A stretch of DNA of 64,000 bases from an uncultured Pelagibacteraceae bacterium (lineage in GTDB: Bacteria > Pseudomonadota > Alphaproteobacteria > Pelagibacterales > Pelagibacteraceae): positions 62,001-126,000 of the forward strand of contig CACBCE010000001.1 of NCBI GenBank assembly GCA_902537665.1, in the 5' to 3' direction. The notes beneath the pieces were generated by a model that searched no databases, was not told where the DNA came from, and was given only the letters and a program-made list of their open reading frames with translations. Of the stretch, positions 57,233 to 64,000 are shown piece by piece. Position 1 is the stretch's first letter. Each line of letters starts with the position of its first letter. Both the position numbers and the translations under genes were made by a program.

Positions 57233-57850
57233 ATGCAAAATACTTCTGAGATTGAAGAACTTGTTAAATTAATATCAAAGTTGCCTGGTTTGGGCCCTAA
57301 ATCAGCTAAAAGAATAGTTTTAAAACTAATTAATAATAGGGATGAACTTGTAAAGCCTTTAGCAAAAACTTTAGCAGAAGTTTATAAAAATATTTCTAGA
57401 TGTAAAATTTGTGGTGTCTTAAAATCATCAGCTGTTGAGTGTTCTTATGATAACTGTAAGGTTATACAGAGAAAGTATAATCAAATTTGTGTTGTTGAAA
57501 ACATAGCTGATCAGTGGTCGATTGAAAATTCAAATATTTTCAAAGGATATTTTCATATTCTAGGAGGTACTATCTCCTCTGTTGGTCACAAAAAAGAGGA
57601 TTTATTAATTAACTCTTTAATTGAAAGGGTAAAAAAGGATAAAATTGAGGAAATAATTTTAGCTACTAGTGCAACAGTTGAGGGCCAAACAACAGCTTTT
57701 TATATTCAGGACAGTTTATCTAATATAGATGTAAAGATAACAAAATTAGCTCAAGGGTTGCCTGTTGGTGGAGAAATTGAAAATCTTGATGATGGCACAC
57801 TTCTTTCTGCTTTTAAAAATAGATCTAAAATAAATTCTAATTCAAGCTGA
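57233..57850 (+). CDS. recR: Recombination protein RecR
   Basis: A 205-residue protein of the RecFOR pathway. It has the HhH region [12 protein letters not shown], a cysteine cluster (CKICG to DNC), the Toprim domain with CVVE and [12 protein letters not shown], and the [10 protein letters not shown] end. It closes the dnaX-ybaB-recR operon and overlaps the convergent glcB tail by 9 bases. Confidence 0.96.
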   Translation: MQNTSEIEELVKLISKLPGLGPKSAKRIVLKLINNRDELVKPLAKTLAEVYKNISRCKICGVLKSSAVECSYDNCKVIQRKYNQICVVENIADQWSIENSNIFKGYFHILGGTISSVGHKKEDLLINSLIERVKKDKIEEIILATSATVEGQTTAFYIQDSLSNIDVKITKLAQGLPVGGEIENLDDGTLLSAFKNRSKINSNSS

Positions 57851-59998
57851 TTTTTTTTTTAATCGATTTAAATGTAATAAAGGCTCTGTATATCCGGAAG
57901 GTTGTTCTTTCCCCTTAAAAATAAGTTCACATGCAGTTTGAAATGCTATGGACCTATCATAATCAGAGCTCATTTTAACATAATTTTGATCATTCTCATT
58001 TTGTTTATCCACAATCTTTGCCATTTCTTTCATTATTTCAATAACTTGCATTTTAGTTGTAACACCGTGATGTACCCAGTTCGCAATATGTTGGGAAGAA
58101 ATTCTCAAAGTTGCCCTGTCCTCCATTAACCCGACATTATTTATATCTGGCACTTTGGAGCAACCCACACCTTGATCAATCCATCTTACAACATAACCAA
58201 GTAATGTCTGGGCAGAATTTGAAATTTCTTTATTGATTTCATCAACTGACCAATTCGGTCTATCTGCAATAGGAATAGTAAGTAAATCATCAATTTTAGC
58301 CTTATCTCTTTTAGACAACTTTTTTTGAACATCAAAAATATTTATCTCATGATAATGTAAAGCATGTAAAGCTGCTGCAGTTGGAGATGGTACCCAAGCA
58401 CAATTCGCCCCGGCTTTAAGATGACCAGTTTTTTGATCTAACATGTCTTTCATTTTATCAGGCATAGCCCACATTCCTTTACCTATTTGAGCTTTACCTG
58501 AAAAGCCACAAGCCAAACCTATATCAACATTGTTATTTTCATAAGCCCCAATCCATTTTGAGGATTTCATATCGCCCTTTTTAATCATTGGTCCTGCCTC
58601 CATTGAGGTATGCATTTCATCACCAGTACGATCAAGGAAACCTGTGTTTATGAAAAAAACTCTGTGTTTTAAGGTTCTTATACACTCTTTAAGATTAGAT
58701 GAAGTTCTTCTCTCTTCATCCATAATTCCAATTTTGCATGTGTATTTTTTCAATTTTAATACCTCTTCAACTTTAGTAAAAATTTCATTTGTAAACGCTG
58801 TTTCGTCTGGACCATGCATCTTTGGTTTTACAATATATATTGAACCTGTTCTTGAATTTCCTTTTTTTTTCGTATCATGAAGAGCTGCTGCAGTTGTTAT
58901 AAAAGCATCCATCAACCCCTCTGGAATTTCACTTCCATCTTTCAATATTATTGAGGGATTAGTCATTAAATGACCAACATTCCTGATTAATAAAAGACTT
59001 CTACCGTGCAATTTTAATCCTTTTCCCTCTTTTGAAATATAACTTCTGTTTGGATTAAGTTTTCTCTCCAAGGTTTTTCCCTCTTTCTCAAATCTTGTTA
59101 CAAGATCTCCTTTCATTAACCCAAGCCAATTTCTATAACAAATCACTTTATCTTGAGCATCAACTGCCGCAACACTGTCTTCATTATCACATATCGTAGA
59201 TACTGCAGATTCTAGTATTATGTCACTTATGCCTGCATGATCCTGTTGAGCACTAAAAGCTCTTGGATTTTTTAATATTTCAATATGTAGATTATTATTT
59301 TTTAATATTATTGCTGATGGGTTATCTGCTTCACCTCGATGACCAATGAATTTATTTTCGTCTTTTAGAGCTGTTACATCAACACCTTTTAAAACCTTTA
59401 ATTCTTTATTTTGAATGGCTATTCCTGTTATTTTTCTCCAGCTAAAATCTTTTAAAGTAAAATATTTATCTAAAAATTCTCTACCATACTTAATTACAAT
59501 CTCTCCTCGTTCTGGATCATATCTTTCTGAAGTACTATCTTCAGATGCTTCGATTACATCAGTTCCATATAAACTATCGTACAAACTCATCCATCTTGCG
59601 TTAGCAGCATTCAAAGCGTAACGTGCATTCATAATTGGAACAACTAATTGAGGCCCGGCTATTGTAGCGATTTCCTCATCAATATCACCTGTTTCAATTT
59701 TAAAATCTGGACCTTCATCTTTTAAGTAACCAATTTCTTTTAAAAAATTTTTGTATTCTTTAATTTGAATATTTTTTCCTTTGTTATCAATATGCCATTT
59801 ATCAATTTTTTTTTGCAGTGTCTCTCTAAAATTAATTAGTTCTTTATTTTTAGGAGCTAATTCATGAACCGCTTTATCAAAATCTTTCCAAAATTTTTCA
59901 GGAGAAATATCAGTACCATTAAATAACTCATTATTAACAAAAAGTAATAATTCCTCTGATACTTTAAGATTATTTACAGAATGATATTTTGATGTCAT
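57842..59998 (-). CDS. glcB: Malate synthase G
   Basis: Condenses glyoxylate with acetyl-CoA. At 718 residues it is the large monomeric form. Seen are the motif [19 protein letters not shown], the HTSMEAGPM and [13 protein letters not shown] pieces, and the catalytic-region [21 protein letters not shown] in parts. It would handle glyoxylate from glycolate or the glyoxylate bypass. No glycine riboswitch is visible in the 98 bases before its start. Confidence 0.97.
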   Translation of the reverse strand: MTSKYHSVNNLKVSEELLLFVNNELFNGTDISPEKFWKDFDKAVHELAPKNKELINFRETLQKKIDKWHIDNKGKNIQIKEYKNFLKEIGYLKDEGPDFKIETGDIDEEIATIAGPQLVVPIMNARYALNAANARWMSLYDSLYGTDVIEASEDSTSERYDPERGEIVIKYGREFLDKYFTLKDFSWRKITGIAIQNKELKVLKGVDVTALKDENKFIGHRGEADNPSAIILKNNNLHIEILKNPRAFSAQQDHAGISDIILESAVSTICDNEDSVAAVDAQDKVICYRNWLGLMKGDLVTRFEKEGKTLERKLNPNRSYISKEGKGLKLHGRSLLLIRNVGHLMTNPSIILKDGSEIPEGLMDAFITTAAALHDTKKKGNSRTGSIYIVKPKMHGPDETAFTNEIFTKVEEVLKLKKYTCKIGIMDEERRTSSNLKECIRTLKHRVFFINTGFLDRTGDEMHTSMEAGPMIKKGDMKSSKWIGAYENNNVDIGLACGFSGKAQIGKGMWAMPDKMKDMLDQKTGHLKAGANCAWVPSPTAAALHALHYHEINIFDVQKKLSKRDKAKIDDLLTIPIADRPNWSVDEINKEISNSAQTLLGYVVRWIDQGVGCSKVPDINNVGLMEDRATLRISSQHIANWVHHGVTTKMQVIEIMKEMAKIVDKQNENDQNYVKMSSDYDRSIAFQTACELIFKGKEQPSGYTEPLLHLNRLKKKSA

Positions 59999-60081
59999 GA
60001 AGGAATATTTAAACTCTAGCTTATTTAAGTCAATTACTTAATAGTATCATAGACATTTTATTGTCATTTTTCTTATATAAG

Positions 60082-60087
60082 TATAAT
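60082..60087 (+). promoter_or_regulatory. Putative -10 element (TATAAT) for accA
   Basis: A perfect TATAAT ends 9 bases before the accA ATG at 60097. If it is used, the transcript would be nearly leaderless. Confidence 0.4.
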
Positions 60088-60096
60088 TATATAAAG

Positions 60097-61194
60097 ATGA
60101 AAAATTATTTAAATTTTGAAACAGATATTAAAAATCTTGAAAATGAGTTAGAGAAATTAAAAGATCCTTTTAATCAAGAGGGTTTGTCAGAAGTTGATAC
60201 AAAAAAAATTTCTAAAACTCAGGAAGAAATCGATGAGAAGCTAAAAAATATTTATGAGAATTTAGATCCCTGGCAAATTACACTAGTTGCAAGGCACGAA
60301 GATAGACCCAAATCAAAGTTTTTTATTGATAACTTGTTTGAGGACTTTATCTCATTAGAAGGCGATAGATATTATGGAGAAGACAAATCGGTTATTACAG
60401 GTTTTGCAAAATTTAATGGTCGATCGGTATTAGTAATTGGTCAAGAAAAAGGTGAAAACTTAGAAACTAGAATTGAGAGAAACTTTGGCATGATGAGACC
60501 AGAGGGTTACAGAAAAACTATTAGGTTAATGGAACTAGCAGATAAGTTTAATATTCCTATTATATCTTTTATAGACACACCAGGCGCATATCCAGGAGTG
60601 GGTGCAGAGGAGAGAGGACAAGCAGAGGCAATCGCCAAGTCAATCGAGTGTTGTATGAAACTTAAGGTCCCGACTTTAGCTATAGTAATAGGTGAAGGTG
60701 GCTCAGGTGGAGCCATAGCTCTTGCATCTTCAAATAAAGTTTTAATGCTTGAGAATGCAATTTATTCAGTAATATCACCCGAGGGATGTGCAACAATATT
60801 GTGGAGAGATCCAAAAAAAATGCTCGATGCTGCAAAAGCAATGAAACTGTCTGCTAAAGACTTATTAGAGTTAAATATTATTGATGAAATAATTCCAGAA
60901 CCTTTAGGAGGCGCTCATAGAGACAGAGATATGATTTTAGAAAATATAAGGAATTCTATTTCTCAAAATTTAGATTTTTTCAAAACTTTAACTGCTGAAG
61001 AAATTCTCAATCATAGAAAAGATAAGTTCTTAAAAATTGGAAGAAGCAAAGGATTTATATCTAGTCCTGAAAGTCTAAGCGCAATTCAAACATCTGGTTT
61101 AGATTTTAAAGAAATAATTAAATCTAAAAAAAACATTGCAATTGCAGTAGCAACTTTAGTTACGATAGCTGCACTAACTTTATTAATTTTATAG
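60097..61194 (+). CDS. accA: Acetyl-CoA carboxylase carboxyltransferase subunit alpha with C-terminal membrane tail
   Basis: A 365-residue AccA, longer than the usual 315-320. The carboxyltransferase core is normal: RNFGMMRPEGYRKTIRLM, IDTPGAYPGVGAEERGQ and GEGGSGGAIALA. After the normal family end (KFLKIGRSKGF) come about 35 extra residues ending in a 20-residue hydrophobic segment (ALTLLIL at the stop) preceded by KSKK. This looks like a tail anchor. The ATG at 60097 follows KMKN; the upstream TTG at 60061 is rejected. It converges on secA with a 6-base overlap. Confidence 0.95.
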   Translation: MKNYLNFETDIKNLENELEKLKDPFNQEGLSEVDTKKISKTQEEIDEKLKNIYENLDPWQITLVARHEDRPKSKFFIDNLFEDFISLEGDRYYGEDKSVITGFAKFNGRSVLVIGQEKGENLETRIERNFGMMRPEGYRKTIRLMELADKFNIPIISFIDTPGAYPGVGAEERGQAEAIAKSIECCMKLKVPTLAIVIGEGGSGGAIALASSNKVLMLENAIYSVISPEGCATILWRDPKKMLDAAKAMKLSAKDLLELNIIDEIIPEPLGGAHRDRDMILENIRNSISQNLDFFKTLTAEEILNHRKDKFLKIGRSKGFISSPESLSAIQTSGLDFKEIIKSKKNIAIAVATLVTIAALTLLIL

Positions 61195-63732
61195 AGCTCC
61201 ACAACATTTCTTGAATTTTTTACCAGATCCACACGGACAAGGATCATTTCTACTTATTTTTTTACCAAGGTTTTTAAATTTTTCTTTTAATAGGCTTTGG
61301 TCTATTTTTTCAGTCGGTTCATTATAAACTTTTAGATTCATTAAAATTTTTACATAATCAAGTTTTAATTTATCAAGTAAATTTGAAAATAAATCAAAAG
61401 CTTCTTTTTTATATTCTATGAGAGGATCTCTTTGTCCATATGATCTAAGACCAACAACTTGTCTTAATTGTTCTAAGTATTGGATGTGTGACTTCCAATT
61501 AAAATCAATGGATTGTAAAAGAATCCTTTTTTCTAAATCTTTTGATTGGTTTCCCCCCAGAATTTTAGATCTCTCTTCTCTAGCAAATTTAAATTTTTCA
61601 AAAATTTTCTCTCTTAATTTTGTGTCTGTTAAAGATATTAATTCATCATATTCATCATCGTTTAGACTTTTTCCAAAAATAGCCTTTAATTTATTATTAA
61701 ACTCATTATTTTTTGGATTTGATAATTTTTGAATTTTTAGGCTTATTAAGTTGTCAACTATTTCTGATAAAAAATTATCTGAATAATCAAAAATTTTTTC
61801 ACTATCCATAGCATCTTTTCTTTGAGAAAATACTACTTGCCTTTGATCATTTAAAACATTGTCAAATTTTATAAGAGTTTTTCTAATATCAAAATTTCGT
61901 GCCTCAACTTTTTGTTGTGCCCTCTCTAGGGCTTTATTTATCCAAGGATGATCTATACTTTCACCGTCTTTGAGGCCAAGTTTTTGAAGAATATTGTTCA
62001 TGGACTCGGATCCAAAAATTCTCATAAGGTCATCCTCTAAACTAACGTAAAAAATAGAGCTTCCCTCGTCTCCTTGTCTGCCTGATCTTCCTCTTGCTTG
62101 ATTGTCTACTCTTCTAGACTCCATTCTTTCAGTTCCAATAACAAATAAACCTCCTATAGATTTAATATAATCTTTATTTTTTTTGAGTTGATCGTCCTCT
62201 ATTGATCCTTTTTTTCCCCCTAATTGGATATCTACACCTCTACCAGAAATACTCGTTGTGATTATTACTGATTTGGCTTTACCAGCATTAGCTATAATCT
62301 CTGCTTCATTTTCATGATTTTTAGCATTTAACACAATGTGCTTAATTTTTTCCTGAGTAAGTAATTTTGAAAATATCTCAGATTTACTCACGCTAGATGT
62401 AAAGACTAAAAGAGGCTGGCTCTTTTCGTGACAATCTTTAATTTTTTTAATTATTGCATTATTTTTTTCTACTTCAGTTCGAAAAATTTGGTCATTAAAA
62501 TCTTTCCTGATCATATTTTTATTAGTTGGAATTACAACTACATTCAGATTGTAGATTTCAAAAAACTCCTCCGCCTCTGTGGCAGCTGTTCCAGTGCATC
62601 CTGATATCTTTTTATAAAGTTTGAAATAATTCTGGTAAGTAATAGAAGCTAAAGTTTGATTTTCAGCTTGGATCTCGATTTTTTCTTTGGCTTCTATTGC
62701 CTGATGAAGGCCATCCCCAAACCTTCTGCCCTCAAGAATTCGACCAGTTAATTCATCTACGATTTTAACACTGTTATCTTTAATGAGGTAATCTTTGTCT
62801 TTTTTAAATAAATGATTTGCTCTTAAAGCTTGATTTACAAAATGAACTAAATCCAAATTTTCAGGATCATAGAAATTATTATTTTTTAATATACCTGCAT
62901 TTGAAAATAAATTTTCGATATGATTAATACCCTCATTCGTTAAAAGAATATTTTTGTCTTTTTCGTCAATTTCATAATCTTTTTCATTTAATAATTTCAC
63001 AATTTTATCAATAGCAAGATATTGATTAGTTTTATCCTCTGCAGCTCCAGAGATTATTAGTGGGGTTCTAGCTTCATCAATCAAACAAGAGTCTATTTCA
63101 TCTACAATCGCAAAATTATTTAGTCTTTGAACCATTTCATCTTTTGAGTATTTCATGTTGTCTCTTAGATAATCAAAACCTAGTTCACTGTTTGTTGCAT
63201 AGGTAATATCGCAATTATAATTTTTTTTCCTTTCAACATCATTTTGATCATTATTTATGTAACCAGAAGATAAACCCAAAAAGTTGTAAATCTTCCCCAT
63301 CTCAATCGAGTCTCTTTTTGCAAGGTAGTCATTTACTGTTACAATATGAACTCCTTTTTCTTCAAGTGAATTTAAATATGCAGCCAAAGCTATAGTTAGA
63401 GTTTTACCTTCACCAGTTCTCATTTCCGCTATTTTACTTTCATGCAAAACTACTCCACCAATCATTTGAACATCGAAATGTCTCTCACCTCTAGTTCTAC
63501 GAGAGGCTTCTCGTACTAATGCAAAAGCTTCTGGTAAAATTTGATTTAGAGATGAACCCTCGCTAATCTTTTGTTTTAATCTTAAAGTTTCCCTTGGAAA
63601 GTCCTCATCTTTAAGTTTTTTGACATTTTCTTCTAAAAAATTGATTTGTTTTACAATTTTACTAATTCTATCAAGCTCTTTTTGATTGCCAGATTTGATA
63701 AATTTAGAAATAAAGTTTAGAGGATTTAACAT
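61189..63732 (-). CDS. secA: Protein translocase ATPase SecA
   Basis: Motor for Sec-dependent export. The 847-residue protein has the DEAD motor (GEGKTLTIALAAYLN, VDEIDSCLIDEARTPLIISG in pieces), GRGVDIQLGG, RGRSGRQGD, and the C-terminal zinc/SecB-binding tail CPCGSGKKFKKCC. It is divergent from argJ. Confidence 0.97.
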   Translation of the reverse strand: MLNPLNFISKFIKSGNQKELDRISKIVKQINFLEENVKKLKDEDFPRETLRLKQKISEGSSLNQILPEAFALVREASRRTRGERHFDVQMIGGVVLHESKIAEMRTGEGKTLTIALAAYLNSLEEKGVHIVTVNDYLAKRDSIEMGKIYNFLGLSSGYINNDQNDVERKKNYNCDITYATNSELGFDYLRDNMKYSKDEMVQRLNNFAIVDEIDSCLIDEARTPLIISGAAEDKTNQYLAIDKIVKLLNEKDYEIDEKDKNILLTNEGINHIENLFSNAGILKNNNFYDPENLDLVHFVNQALRANHLFKKDKDYLIKDNSVKIVDELTGRILEGRRFGDGLHQAIEAKEKIEIQAENQTLASITYQNYFKLYKKISGCTGTAATEAEEFFEIYNLNVVVIPTNKNMIRKDFNDQIFRTEVEKNNAIIKKIKDCHEKSQPLLVFTSSVSKSEIFSKLLTQEKIKHIVLNAKNHENEAEIIANAGKAKSVIITTSISGRGVDIQLGGKKGSIEDDQLKKNKDYIKSIGGLFVIGTERMESRRVDNQARGRSGRQGDEGSSIFYVSLEDDLMRIFGSESMNNILQKLGLKDGESIDHPWINKALERAQQKVEARNFDIRKTLIKFDNVLNDQRQVVFSQRKDAMDSEKIFDYSDNFLSEIVDNLISLKIQKLSNPKNNEFNNKLKAIFGKSLNDDEYDELISLTDTKLREKIFEKFKFAREERSKILGGNQSKDLEKRILLQSIDFNWKSHIQYLEQLRQVVGLRSYGQRDPLIEYKKEAFDLFSNLLDKLKLDYVKILMNLKVYNEPTEKIDQSLLKEKFKNLGKKISRNDPCPCGSGKKFKKCCGAL

Positions 63733-63797
63733 TAGTTTTTGATATACATTTTAATTACAACTTTTAATATAGTTATTTAATTTAAATTTTAAACATC

Positions 63798-64000
63798 ATG
63801 GGAATTAATTTAACAAATTTTTTAGTATCAAAATCTCAAAATCGAAAAATGGGCCAATTTCAAGATCTTGATCATCTTGATGGTCTTTCAGTATCATCAG
63901 TTAGTGCAAATTTATATGACTCCAAAAGAGATGATTTAGCTATGTTTTATTTTCGTGATGGTGCAAATTTTGCTTCAATTTATACCCAGTCAAAAATTTT
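63798..64000 (+). CDS. argJ: Glutamate N-acetyltransferase ArgJ, N-terminal part (cut by window edge)
   Basis: The frame from ATG 63798 is open to the window end (67 codons). LDGLSVSSVSANLY, the DDLAMFYF segment and SIYTQSKI resemble the ArgJ N-terminus, and argJ lies opposite secA in other alphaproteobacteria. The catalytic threonine is beyond the window, so confirmation is incomplete. Confidence 0.75.
   Translation, partial: MGINLTNFLVSKSQNRKMGQFQDLDHLDGLSVSSVSANLYDSKRDDLAMFYFRDGANFASIYTQSKI

Overview
The window is a very AT-rich, tightly packed bacterial chromosome segment with almost no spacers. Gene content and order point to a streamlined marine alphaproteobacterium of the SAR11 (Pelagibacterales) type. 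Alphaproteobacterial signatures are the bolA / J-protein / cobS / cobT block, murA-DUF2948-hisD-infA, trpF-trpB-trpA-accD-folC, aroA-rpsA-ihfB, cycM-kdsB-pheA, SRP RNA-dnaX-ybaB-recR, a GcrA regulator, an NDUFA9-like protein, and a tRNA-His lacking the extra 5' G. The organism call is inferred from composition and synteny; no rRNA is present.

Layout. 1-4300: 3' end of lepA, then a small surface-glycan island (two methyltransferases, a WecE-type sugar aminotransferase, a GT17-like glycosyltransferase). 4335-13050: tRNA-Ser, gyrB, a RegB-like redox sensor kinase, cobT-cobS-J protein facing bolA, then aroB-aroK. 13100-24630: a small membrane protein, a large exported protein of unknown function, def-fmt-truA, and opposite them rpmH-rnpA-yidD-yidC-argB-HAD-dapD-dapE with a histone-deacetylase-like and a SET-domain gene at the end. 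24700-33540: a TVP38-type membrane protein, tRNA-Thr, dcd-murA-DUF2948-hisD-infA-tRNA-Phe, cspA with a strong terminator, an unexplained compact element, then tRNA-His-hisS-hisZ-hisG. 33500-37300: rmuC, a PD-(D/E)XK nuclease, an exonuclease I homologue and a thioredoxin. 37300-49160: a long reverse-strand series from rnd to folC covering Kdo and LPS transport, aroA, rpsA, ihfB, pyrF, tryptophan and fatty-acid genes. 49180-64000: NDUFA9-like gene, gcrA, argD-argF, cycM, kdsB-pheA, SRP RNA-dnaX-ybaB-recR, glcB, accA, secA and the start of argJ.

Together these are mainly core anabolic genes (Arg, Lys, His, Trp, aromatic, fatty acid, Kdo/LPS, pyrimidine) plus translation, secretion and DNA maintenance. 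No prophage, insertion sequence or CRISPR array was seen. No stretch over about 300 bases lacks a gene; the longest such gaps (30080-30345 and 50667-50833) are described. The most unusual observations are a predicted C-terminal membrane anchor on AccA, a TrpB (with neighbouring TrpF) that departs from the family at active-site motifs, a GC-richer element before tRNA-His, a rmuC/PD-(D/E)XK/exonuclease I cluster, a SET plus HDAC pair inside the lysine operon, and tRNAs with G instead of U at T-loop position 55.
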